From contig JALXXC010000005.1 in the NCBI GenBank assembly GCA_025144245.1, forward strand, positions 1-64,000: a stretch of DNA of 64,000 nucleotides, in the 5' to 3' direction. Shown here piece by piece: positions 29,286 to 36,384 of the stretch. The notes beneath the pieces were generated by a model. The model searched no databases and was not told the DNA's origin. It was given only the letters and a program-made list of their open reading frames with translations. The DNA comes from Corynebacterium sp. p3-SID1145. GTDB lineage: Bacteria; Actinomycetota; Actinomycetes; Mycobacteriales; Mycobacteriaceae. Positions within the stretch are counted from its first letter, which is position 1. Each line of letters starts with the position of its first letter. The position numbers were made by a program, and so were the translations under genes.

Positions 29286-29357
29286 TGCGCGATACTGGGA
29301 TTGAACCAGTGACCCCTACCGTGTCGAGGTAGTGCTCTACCGCTGAGCTAATCGCGC
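29286..29357 (-). tRNA. tRNA-Val(GAC), second copy
   Basis: Identical in sequence to 28976-29047. It has anticodon GAC and no encoded CCA. Confidence 0.96.
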
Positions 29358-29379
29358 TTAAGCCCCCCATAAGGGGACT

Positions 29380-29455
29380 TGGAGCGGATGACGAGACTCG
29401 AACTCGCGACCCTCACCTTGGCAAGGTGATGCGCTACCAACTGCGCTACATCCGC
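29380..29455 (-). tRNA. tRNA-Gly(GCC), third copy
   Basis: Identical in sequence to the two other tRNA-Gly genes. It is the promoter-proximal member of the cluster, which reads Gly-Val-Gly-Cys-Val-Gly in the direction of transcription. Confidence 0.97.
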
Positions 29456-29735
29456 ATGCATTCGTTCCGATGTGAACTTGTGCGACTAGAAACTCTAATG
29501 TGTCGCCCCGCGTTCGACCAAATCCCGTCGTTGTGACTTGTTTTTAGTGTGCTCAAGCACGCGCTTATCGACGCCGCCTGCTTTCCATCCATCCCTCATT
29601 CCAGCGCCGGAACCCGGCCGTACATTCCCCCTGCCCCGCCGCCACGCTCGAAGCCCACGTTCACCGTGCTTGGGCACGCGATTAGGGGCTTTTACCACAG
29701 CAGTGTTAATGTATCCCTCGCGCCAAAAACGCGAC

Positions 29736-29807
29736 GGTCCCATGGCTCAGTGGAAGAGCGTTCCGTTCACACCGGAAAGGTCGCTGGTTCGATCCCAGCT
29801 GGGACCA
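29736..29807 (+). tRNA. tRNA-Val(CAC), integration target
   Basis: A 72-nt cloverleaf. The acceptor stem is GGTCCCA/TGGGACC, the anticodon arm TTCCG/CGGAA has loop TTCACAC (anticodon CAC), and no CCA is encoded. It is transcribed toward the accessory island. Its 3' end begins the 133-bp repeat, and a degraded copy of its T-arm and acceptor end is found at 39391-39413, marking it as the attachment gene. Confidence 0.96.
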
Positions 29808-29843
29808 CAATCTAGGTTGCCAACAGGCTCCTGACTCCCCCTG

Positions 29844-29890
29844 AATCTCGTCGATCAGTGCCCCGCTGAACGGCGAGATTTCGTATTTTT
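29844..29890 (+). terminator. Terminator of tRNA-Val(CAC)
   Basis: AATCTCG (29844-29850) pairs with CGAGATT (29874-29880) and is followed by TCGTATTTTT. The hairpin is kept in shortened form (AATCTC/GAGATT) in the right repeat. Confidence 0.6.
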
Positions 29891-29898
29891 GATCTTTG

Positions 29899-29937
29899 CT
29901 AGCGGCGCAGGAGTTCTGCCGCCTCAGGTGCTCCCGC
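29899..29937 (-). pseudogene. 3' fragment of the PIN-domain toxin gene
   Basis: Encodes AGAPEAAELLRR plus stop, the exact last 12 residues of the PIN protein at 39502-40056. Homology stops abruptly at 29937, where island-specific sequence starts. It is a duplication left by integration, not a gene. Confidence 0.85.
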
Positions 29938-29953
29938 AAAGCTGCATGAGTAG

Positions 29954-30217
29954 CTAGCGGTTCTTCTTGACGTATTCTTCGAGGCACGACCCGACAATTT
30001 CACGCAAGGTGCCTACCTTGCGTGCGGCGATAGCTTTGAGTTCAGCATGCAGATCGCGGTCCACTTCGATGGTCATTTTCTTGACGTAATCACGGATTGA
30101 AGGCTGGTGGAACGCGGAACGGACGGACTTCGTGGGTGTGGCTGTGCTTTTCTTCGTGGCCTTTTTCTTAGTCCATGGGCCTTGTTGGGCGCGTGCGCGC
30201 GCTTTGCTGATGGTCAC
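29954..30217 (-). CDS. Ribbon-helix-helix DNA-binding protein, likely ParB/ParG-type partner of ParA
   Basis: An 87-residue basic protein. A Lys/Thr-rich flexible N-terminus (about 1-40) precedes a ribbon-helix-helix-like domain (KKMTIEVDRDLHAELKAIAA, then TLREIVGSCLEEYVKKNR). Small RHH proteins encoded directly after parA act as centromere-binding and repressor proteins in plasmid partition. GTG 30215-30217 has GGAG 8 bp upstream and overlaps the parA stop by 4 bp, the classic parA-parB coupling. It looks intact although parA is broken. Its origin is probably an integrated plasmid or mobile element. Confidence 0.7.
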   Translation of the reverse strand: MTISKARARAQQGPWTKKKATKKSTATPTKSVRSAFHQPSIRDYVKKMTIEVDRDLHAELKAIAARKVGTLREIVGSCLEEYVKKNR

Positions 30218-30786
30218 TTCATCATCTCCATAATCTCGTTGGCCAACTTGTCGTAACCATGCATGTCGGGGCCGGGGCAGTAGCCAAAGGTAAGGTGCAT
30301 ATCCGCGCAGCGGGATCTCCGTTTCAAAGTGCGGCATGTCCTCGGCTTCAAGCGCTTCTCGTGCAGCTTCAAGCGCGCTGGTTCCCTTTACGGGCGAAAG
30401 TCAGCAAGACAACGTGCGGGGTGCCGCCTACAGCGTCGCGCAGCTCCCACACCCGCGACAGGTCGGCGGCTGCGGAACGGGTCGGAATGATGATGAAGTC
30501 GCTGACGGCGATAGCGGCTTCAATCGCGTTTTCGTCTCCGGGTGGTACGTCGATAAACATCATCTCGTTATCGGCGACTAAAGCGGCTTGGCGGTCCAGG
30601 CGCTGTGGGATCGACAGCTCGACGTTGAACGGCAGCGGGTCGCCGCACGCTCGGCCCAGTCGAGAGCGGACCCCTGGCGGTAGAGGTTGGTCACGGTCCA
30701 GGGGGATACCGCGTTAGGCGAATACGGTCGCCAGGGACATCCTGCTCGTGGTTTTTCCCGACACCACCCTTCGCGTTGATAGTCAT
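30214..30786 (-). pseudogene. parA: Frameshifted ParA partition ATPase
   Basis: The start encodes MTINAKGGVGK, the deviant Walker A of ParA, followed one frame over by TTSRMSLATVFA. A stop and further shifts interrupt the middle (QGSALDWAERAA in one frame, DPLPFNVELSIPQRLDRQAA in another). The last part contains the ParA Walker B-like MMFIDVPPGDENAIEAAIAV and DFIIIPTRSAAADLSRVWEL. At least three frame changes are needed to join these, so the protein is not made as one chain. It supports a former partition cassette of plasmid type. Confidence 0.85.
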
Positions 30787-31087
30787 AGCTATGGCCAACA
30801 ATCGGAAGGTGAAAGCCCCCTTAGATACGTCGGTGGCATTGCGATGTTGCGTGTCTAGCTGCTTGATTTGATCCGGCAATTCACCGTTGCCGAAGAAAAA
30901 GGATCGAGTCGGCGCCTCTAAATCCTTGGTCTTTACAAGTCGATACTTTCGTATCAATATCCTTCCAGACGGAGGCCAGACGGAGGAAAGACGTTAAAGA
31001 GACTTAATTTTCCCATTAGATGTAGTGGTGGACAGCTTGAAAGCTGCTGTCTTGTCCCTTTTTTCATCAATCCGAAAGGATCTATTT
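30787..31087. other. Intergenic region with palindrome and tandem repeat upstream of precursor 1
   Basis: This 301-bp stretch has no supported gene. It contains the short palindrome GATACTTTCGTATC (30942-30955) and a perfect tandem 11-bp repeat CCAGACGGAGG (30965-30975 and 30976-30986). A hairpin with GACAGC/GCTGTC arms follows (31032-31053) and leads into a T-rich run. Their position before the secreted-precursor gene makes operator or leader roles possible, but no match to the other island promoters was seen. Confidence 0.45.
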
Positions 31088-31668
31088 ATGCGTTTGAAGA
31101 AAGCTTTAATCCTCCCTCTAGCTGTTTCTACCGCTCTCGTCGCATTCCCTGTTGCTACGGCCAGCGCAGCTCCTGCCACTCAGGAGGGGGAGTGCGTCGA
31201 GACTCACCAGGTTCCCTCTACTCTCGGTGCAGACCGAGAGACTGTTTCGGAAAATGACCTCAAACAAATCAATGAGGATATCGAGTCCGCGGGTGGTTCC
31301 CCCCCTTGCCTGCGGGAACAGTTGAGTACGGGTTCAACGCTGATGGTGACGCGGTAGCCATTGACTCCAATGGTCGGGAAACAGTCTTGTCTTGAGCAAA
31401 GAAGATGGATGTTGAGCTGAATTCAGTACTAGTCCAGACTAGGGCCGCAGAGGACCAAGACGATAAGGGAGTTCTTAGCGCAACTGCCACAACCATTGCT
31501 GGTTGTGCAGGTGGTGTAATCGGTTACGATACAATCCTGGAAATTTTAGAGAAGAGGGTTTCCTACTGGGCCTTGGTAAAGTTCCTCGCTAAGAAAATTG
31601 GACTAGGACTTGCGATCAGCTGCATTTCCGGTGCAGGTGGCGCCCTTGCCACCTACATGGGGTGGTAA
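31088..31668 (+). pseudogene. Secreted bacteriocin-like precursor 1, broken by a poly-C frameshift and a UGA stop
   Basis: ATG 31088 has GAAAGGA upstream and opens a Sec signal peptide (MRLKKALILPLAVSTALVAF, cleavage after ATASA). An acidic propeptide follows, containing SENDLKQINEDIESA. The frame is lost at a run of seven C (about 31309-31315). With eight C it would continue as LPAGTVEYGFNADGDAVAID, reach TGA 31393-31395, and beyond that stop read in the same frame into a hydrophobic Gly/Ala-rich domain (ATTIAGCAGGVIGYDTILEI ... ISGAGGALATYMGW) ending at 31668. The layout and propeptide motif match precursor 2 at 37365-38048. Separate expression from ATG 31405 is possible, but the product would lack a signal peptide. 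Confidence 0.65.
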
Positions 31669-31671
31669 AAA

Positions 31672-31863
31672 ATGCGCTCATTGGTAACAATTTGCGGATT
31701 TTTAGTGGCACTTGGCATATTTCATTTTTACACTGATATGCCTTGGTTCCCTTCTGTGTTCTTTGGAGGCATCGCTGGGCTTATCGCAGGTGTAGCTCTG
31801 ACAGAATCCGGGCGGCAGGCAGCCCGTCGAATTGTGTATAATCTTTTTCAGGGATGGTCCTAG
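31672..31863 (+). CDS. Small two-helix membrane protein, possible immunity protein for precursor 1
   Basis: A 63-residue protein with two hydrophobic helices (LVTICGFLVALGIFHFY and FPSVFFGGIAGLIAGVAL) separated by TDMPW and a basic C-terminal tail. It starts 3 bp after the precursor-1 stop, so it would be translationally coupled. Gene position, size and the W-x-P turn resemble the 46-residue protein after precursor 2. An immunity role is inferred from this arrangement only. Confidence 0.55.
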   Translation: MRSLVTICGFLVALGIFHFYTDMPWFPSVFFGGIAGLIAGVALTESGRQAARRIVYNLFQGWS

Positions 31864-31964
31864 CTCCGAGTGCCAGGATTGAATCAAGGTGGGGTGTCAG
31901 CGCTCTTTGAAAAGTAGCCCAAAACGCTCCTCGAAAAGTAGCCCATCCGAAAAAGATTGGATGG

Positions 31965-33170
31965 GTGATTTCTTTGGAACAATGGGCACAGATCCGATAC
32001 CTGCGTGGGCAGGGTTTATCGATACGCAAGATCGCCAACGAGGTTGGCTGCGCGAAGAAGACTGTCGAGCGGGCACTGGCTTTGGATTTGCCTCCGAAAT
32101 ACCCGCCGCGTCGGGCTAAAACTACGAGTTTCGATGCCTTCGAACCACAAGTACGCGCGTTGCTTGCTGAAACTCCACGTCTTAACGCAAAAGTCATCGG
32201 ACAGCGCGTTGGGTGGACTGGGTCAGAATCGTGGCTGCGCAAAAACATTGCCCGGATCCGACCCGAGTATCTTCCCGCAGACCCCGTGGACACTCTCACC
32301 CATCTTCCCGGGCGTGAAATCCAGTGCGACCTGACCTTTGCCGCCGGCGGGTTGCCCGATGCAAGCGGTGTGCCCCGAGCATTCCCGGTGTTGGTGATGG
32401 CGGCATCGCGTTCCCGATTCGCCGCTGCCTGTCTGCTTCCGACTCGTACAACTGATGATCTGATAGCTGGGATGTGGCAGCTCATCGAGCGTGACTTCAA
32501 AGCCGTGCCCGACCGGCTGGTATGGGACCGGGAAGCTGGCATCGGTAAGGCCCGCCTGTGTGAGCCAGTCGCTGCGTTCGCCGGTGCAATCGGCACCAAG
32601 ATCGTCCAGGCCCCGCCGAGAGATCCGGAATCGAAAGGCATCGTTGAACGCACCAACGGCTATATGAAGCGCTCCTTTTTCCCAGGCCGGCACTTCAGCA
32701 ACCCGCAGGATGTGCAAGACCAGCTCGATGAATGGTTTAGCACCGTAGCCAATACCCGCACCCATGCCACGTTGAAAACCCGCCCGATCGATCTGTTTCG
32801 CACCGACCAACAGTCCATGCGTCCACTTCCGCCGTATACCCCAACGATCGGGATCCGTCCTGCGGTACGCCTGCCACGCAACTACTACATCACCGTCGAC
32901 ACCAACCAATACAGCGTCGACCCCGCCTTCATCGACAGGCTCGTGACCGTGCGCACCTGCCTAGAAGAAATCACTGTCACAGGACCATCCGGCGAAATCG
33001 CCGCCTGCCACCGGCGTTACTGGGGAAAACACCACGTCATCACCGACCCTGCCCACCGACACGCCGCACGACGCATGCGACAGCTAAACACCGGACCCCG
33101 ACGACACACCCACACACCAGACAACGACGTAGAGGTAGCCGACCTAGCCATCTACGACTCAATCGCTTAG
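31965..33170 (+). CDS. istA: IS21-family transposase IstA
   Basis: A 401-residue transposase. The N-terminal helix-turn-helix (IRYLRGQGLSIRKIANEVGC, then KKTVERAL) is followed by the integrase DDE core, with catalytic segments QCDLTFAAGG, DRLVWDREAG and ESKGIVERTNGYMKRSF. The C-terminal Mu-type beta domain includes YYITVDTNQYSVDP. It appears full-length. Translation starts at GTG 31965, 70 bp inside the left end of the element. Confidence 0.93.
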   Translation: MISLEQWAQIRYLRGQGLSIRKIANEVGCAKKTVERALALDLPPKYPPRRAKTTSFDAFEPQVRALLAETPRLNAKVIGQRVGWTGSESWLRKNIARIRPEYLPADPVDTLTHLPGREIQCDLTFAAGGLPDASGVPRAFPVLVMAASRSRFAAACLLPTRTTDDLIAGMWQLIERDFKAVPDRLVWDREAGIGKARLCEPVAAFAGAIGTKIVQAPPRDPESKGIVERTNGYMKRSFFPGRHFSNPQDVQDQLDEWFSTVANTRTHATLKTRPIDLFRTDQQSMRPLPPYTPTIGIRPAVRLPRNYYITVDTNQYSVDPAFIDRLVTVRTCLEEITVTGPSGEIAACHRRYWGKHHVITDPAHRHAARRMRQLNTGPRRHTHTPDNDVEVADLAIYDSIA

Positions 33171-33196
33171 CCCCTCAAAGAAGATTGGATTCGACT

Positions 33197-33979
33197 ATGC
33201 CCCACACGCACGCCCACGACACCCAAGCAACGATTGCGCACCTATCACAGGCGCTGAAAGCCCCACGTATCAACACCGTTTACGCCACCATTGCTGAACA
33301 AGCACGCGCAGAATCGTATACCTACGAGGAATACCTCGCCGCGGTACTTTCAGTAGAAGCCACCGCACGCGCTGAATCCGGAGCGCGCCAACGCGTTAAA
33401 CGAGCCGGTTTTCCAGCAGTCAAAACCATCGCCGATTTCGACTTCGGCGCCCAACCCGGCATCGACCGCGCTGACATCGCCCGACTAGAAACCGGCGCCT
33501 AGGTCGCAACCGCTGAAAACGTCGTCCTTCTAGGCCCACCAGGCACCGGAAAAACACACCTCGCTACAGCCCTAGGCATAACCGCTGCTCAGCAAGGCTA
33601 CCGAGTACTGTTCGACACCGCCGCAGGGTGGATCAACACACTCACCGAGGCACACAACACCGGACGACTCGAATCCGTACTCAAACGCCTAAGCGGATAC
33701 CACCTGCTCATCATCGACGAACTCGGATACATCCCCGTCGAGGCAGACGCAGCAAACCTCTTCTTCCAACTCGTCTCACGCCGATACGAACACGGATCCA
33801 TCATCGTCACATCCAACCTGGCCTTTTCCCAATGGGCCCAATGCTTCGGAGACGTCACCGTCGCAACTGCCATGGTCGACCGCATCGTCCACCACGCAAA
33901 AATCTTCCAACACCGAGGAGTAAGCCACCGCATCAAAGGCCGCGAACTCACAACACCACAAACAAATCAGGCACAATAA
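33197..33979 (+). pseudogene. istB: IstB helper ATPase interrupted by an in-frame stop
   Basis: The N-terminal IstB segment (about 100 residues, ending IDRADIARLETGA) is followed by TAG at 33500-33502. The same frame then carries on with VVLLGPPGTGKTHLATALG (Walker A), LLIIDELGYIPVEADAANLF (Walker B) and the sensor segment HGSIIVTSNLAFSQW, ending at TAA 33979. There is one nonsense change and no frameshift. IstB is needed for efficient IS21 transposition, so this copy is probably immobile unless helped in trans. Confidence 0.9.
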
Positions 33980-34105
33980 CTACGACCACACTGGGCTACT
34001 TTTCAAAGAGCACTCACATGGGGGTGCAAAACACTCGCACTATGAAAAGGTTGGTGGGTTCACTCGAGCACTAAGCGGCGTGGGTCCGCCAACTATATAG
34101 GCCGT

Positions 34106-34729
34106 TCAGAATGAGAGCGCTATGAGCTCTGCCCTGGATCTGCAGTCCATCTTCTTCAGCAGGGAAGACACCATTCTTTTTACGTGAGGCTCCGAGTAGA
34201 ACAACTCGTTCGCTATTTGCCTGTTACTTTTTCCTTGGCACAGCAATTGCATGACGGCTTCCTCGTTATCGGTCAAGGAGGCTTGCTCTATTCGTTCGGC
34301 GAAACGCCCCCATGAGGATTGGGCAACTAACCGTTTCACACATTGAGGTGAGAGACTGGTCCCTCCGTTGAGTGCATCCCTGAGCGCCTGAATGATTATC
34401 TGCGGTGGTTGGCCTTTAATGACGTACCCGGACGCCCCACGCGCAAGAGAGGTAATCATCGTATCGTCAGTGTCGTAGGCTGTCATCACGACAAAGACTG
34501 GTGGGGTATCGAAACTATTCAACTTTTTCAGCAGTTCGATCCCATCCATATCGGGCATACGTACATCAGACAATACGATGTCGCAGGTGTGATTGTTGAG
34601 CCATGCCAGTGCGCTGCGCCCGTTTGCGGCAGTGGCGATAACTTCTAGGTCTGGAACTTTAGAGAAGTAAACCGGAAATGATTCACGGATTACGGGATCA
34701 TCATCAACAAGCAGGATCGTGAAACTCAC
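34106..34729 (-). CDS. LuxR/NarL-family response regulator of the island peptide system
   Basis: A 207-residue regulator. The receiver domain has ILLVDDDPVIRES, the phospho-acceptor Asp in CDIVLSDVRMPDMDG and the conserved Lys in GYVIKGQ. The output is a LuxR-type helix-turn-helix (LTDNEEAVMQLLCQGKSNRQ, IANELFYSEPHVKRMVSSLL). GTG 34727-34729 overlaps the peptide-gene stop as GTGA and is preferred to TTG 34741. It is the last gene of the kinase-peptide-regulator operon and presumably controls the nearby precursor promoters. Confidence 0.88.
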   Translation of the reverse strand: MSFTILLVDDDPVIRESFPVYFSKVPDLEVIATAANGRSALAWLNNHTCDIVLSDVRMPDMDGIELLKKLNSFDTPPVFVVMTAYDTDDTMITSLARGASGYVIKGQPPQIIIQALRDALNGGTSLSPQCVKRLVAQSSWGRFAERIEQASLTDNEEAVMQLLCQGKSNRQIANELFYSEPHVKRMVSSLLKKMDCRSRAELIALSF

Positions 34730-34893
34730 TTGCTGCACCAAGGGTGTGTTTGACCCTTACTGCACCCCAGCCAGTCCTTAATAGACTGATACGTTTGGAT
34801 CACTGGTTCACCCTCAGTGGGAGGTGCCTCGACTGTTGGGAGGGGACTTGCCGTAAGGCCAACGGTGAAGATTAGAGAGGCCAACATTTTCAT
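34726..34893 (-). CDS. Small secreted two-cysteine peptide, candidate signalling pheromone
   Basis: A 55-residue product. A short basic start and hydrophobic core (MKMLASLIFTVGLTA) look like a Sec signal peptide. The Pro/Glu-rich segment PTVEAPPTEGEP follows, then a C-terminal part with Cys44 and Cys53 (WLGCSKGQTHPWCSK) that could form a disulphide loop. It is embedded between the kinase (stop 18 bp upstream) and the regulator (4-bp overlap), the position expected for an autoinducing peptide. ATG 34893 is preferred; ATG 34887 and TTG 34914 are alternatives. No homologous family is recognised; function is inferred. Confidence 0.6.
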   Translation of the reverse strand: MKMLASLIFTVGLTASPLPTVEAPPTEGEPVIQTYQSIKDWLGCSKGQTHPWCSK

Positions 34894-34910
34894 ATCAATT
34901 ACGGGACCTT

Positions 34911-36089
34911 TCAAACGGGAACCTGGAAAGTAATCGTCCAGCGGGCATTAGTGCTATCCAGTGTCATGCTTCCACCTACGATAGCAATCGTTCGCTGCAT
35001 GGAGGCTAGACCGAAATTGCTGGAGCCAGCTCGCCCACGGCCAAGCCTATAGGTGTTGACGAGAGTCACCATGACTTTTTCGGTATTTGCAGTCGCGGTG
35101 ATACTAACGGTGGAATAAGGGACGGCATATTTGATGATGTTGGCACTAGCTTCAGATAGGCACTGACTGAGCGCCCTATTGATAGACTCCGCGCCAGGAT
35201 CCACACGAATAGTCGTGGAGCTCTCAACGTGAAACCCGGCCTCCTGAAGTGCACGGGCAGTTTGCGTCACTGTCATTGTTAGTGCCGGTACGGTCACCTG
35301 CGGATGATCAATTGCCTGGGCATTGAGCTCATCTACCAGCGTGCGGATGTCACTCATTGACTTACGCGCTGTGGCGGCACACCGCTGTAGAGCTTGCTCG
35401 TTCTCCGGGATGTAGATCGCCAGTGCTTCAAGTCTTGCTATCAGCGCGGTTAAATCAGCAGCCACCATGTCATGAAGAAATCCCGCTACCTCTACCTGAC
35501 GTTGGCGCATCTGGTACCTCTGTCGCATCTCCTTGGTGCGCAACCTAACGATAAACCACCCGGCGGCAAAGGCGCTGACCATCATGAGAGTAAAGATGGT
35601 TACAGACTGTGGATCCATACTCAACGACTTTTGATCCGGGGAGTAAAACCCGAGCAGCGTCGTAATAGCAGCAAAGACCACAGCAGTCTTGTACCTGTGT
35701 TGCGCAGTAACAACCGTAACCAGCAGAACCGCCGTCAATGTCAACAGATCGGGCGAATGACCAGACAAGGTAACGACCGCGAACAATACGAGATATCCCA
35801 AAACTGCAGCAGTAGGAAGATACACCGCCAGAGGCAGTGTAGCCACTAAAAAGAAGAATAAAACCCCTGTACCAACATCGACAGGAGCGATCACAAGCAC
35901 ACGCAAGCCCCACAAAACAAGGGCGAGCAGACACAGCACCAGTGCTATTGATAGGCGATAAGAACGAAAAAAATTAACAAACACATTGAATACCAATGGC
36001 TCTATCGACGGAAAACATAAAAGAACAGTCAAGCATGAAGGGCACGGTTCACCCCAACACCCAGTTTCTGAATGCCCAACTGCCGACAA
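34911..36089 (-). CDS. NarX/LuxR-associated sensor histidine kinase, six-helix membrane sensor
   Basis: Up to 392 residues. About six hydrophobic segments form the N-terminal half (ALVLCLLALVLWGLRVLVIA through SVTIFTLMMVSAFAAGWFIV). A HisKA_3 dimerisation domain with FLHDMVAADLTALIARLEAL (phospho-His) follows, then a HATPase with N box SEASANIIKYA and G box FGLASMQRTIAIVGGSM. Polytopic sensors without large external domains often bind peptides. The start is uncertain: TTG 36089 lies about 10 bp after AGGAGGGG, while GTG 35984 would remove 35 residues. The stop overlaps the region before the peptide gene. Confidence 0.85.
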   Translation of the reverse strand: MSAVGHSETGCWGEPCPSCLTVLLCFPSIEPLVFNVFVNFFRSYRLSIALVLCLLALVLWGLRVLVIAPVDVGTGVLFFFLVATLPLAVYLPTAAVLGYLVLFAVVTLSGHSPDLLTLTAVLLVTVVTAQHRYKTAVVFAAITTLLGFYSPDQKSLSMDPQSVTIFTLMMVSAFAAGWFIVRLRTKEMRQRYQMRQRQVEVAGFLHDMVAADLTALIARLEALAIYIPENEQALQRCAATARKSMSDIRTLVDELNAQAIDHPQVTVPALTMTVTQTARALQEAGFHVESSTTIRVDPGAESINRALSQCLSEASANIIKYAVPYSTVSITATANTEKVMVTLVNTYRLGRGRAGSSNFGLASMQRTIAIVGGSMTLDSTNARWTITFQVPV

Positions 36090-36384
36090 TAGAGGTCTTC
36101 CCCTCCTGGGAGGTGATCTACTTCAAGGGTTTGGGAAGTCGCCGATCGTTCCACGGGGGCATCCCACAGCGTTTCCCTATCTCACCAGTGGTATCGAAGC
36201 CAGTGCCGAGGGCAAGACTCCAGACGAAAGATAGAACGCCATTGAGGACCATTCCCACACACGCCCGAGTCCCACTACGTTGGTCACGACTGCACCCAGG
36301 CCGAATACTTAATCGAGCGCGATGAAACGTGCGGATGCTTACTCCAAAACTGGAATTGTCGCGGTTTTAGCCGGGAGGCGTGGT
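36090..36384. other. 295-bp gap between protease and kinase genes, no supported gene
   Basis: Only short open frames without good ribosome-binding sites are present on either strand, including a 21-codon - strand frame. The kinase end contains CCTCCCAGGAGG (36104-36115), a palindrome that includes the AGGAGG ribosome-binding site. A promoter for the kinase operon probably lies here but none is clear. Confidence 0.4.

Larger units (their letters stand above)
29805..29937. repeat. Left 133-bp direct repeat (attachment-like) at the island boundary
   Basis: Matches 39408-39540 over 133 nt without gaps. The first 35 nt are identical, followed by a middle stretch of roughly 25 nt with many differences, then about 73 identical nt. 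It spans the last bases of tRNA-Val(CAC), its terminator hairpin and a 39-nt fragment of the PIN-toxin gene end. Homology extends leftward with a 2-nt gap into the tRNA T-arm (29786 onward against 39391 onward). Confidence 0.9.
31895..34018 (+). mobile_element. IS21-family insertion sequence with 5-bp target duplication
   Basis: The terminal inverted repeat starts TGTCAGCGCTCTTTGAAAAG at 31895 and the right end is its near-complement ending at 34018. A second internal copy of the GAAAAGTAGCCCA element lies at 31933-31945, as is usual for IS21 ends. TGGGG occurs directly outside both ends (31890-31894 and 34019-34023), a clean target-site duplication. It carries istA and an interrupted istB. 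It lies between the small membrane gene and the response-regulator gene and breaks no recognisable frame. Confidence 0.92.

Noticed and set aside
31405..31668. 87-codon frame as an independent leaderless peptide gene
   Set aside because: Its start lacks a clear ribosome-binding site, and it is in frame with the upstream part of precursor 1 beyond a single TGA, so it is better read as the end of a pseudogene.
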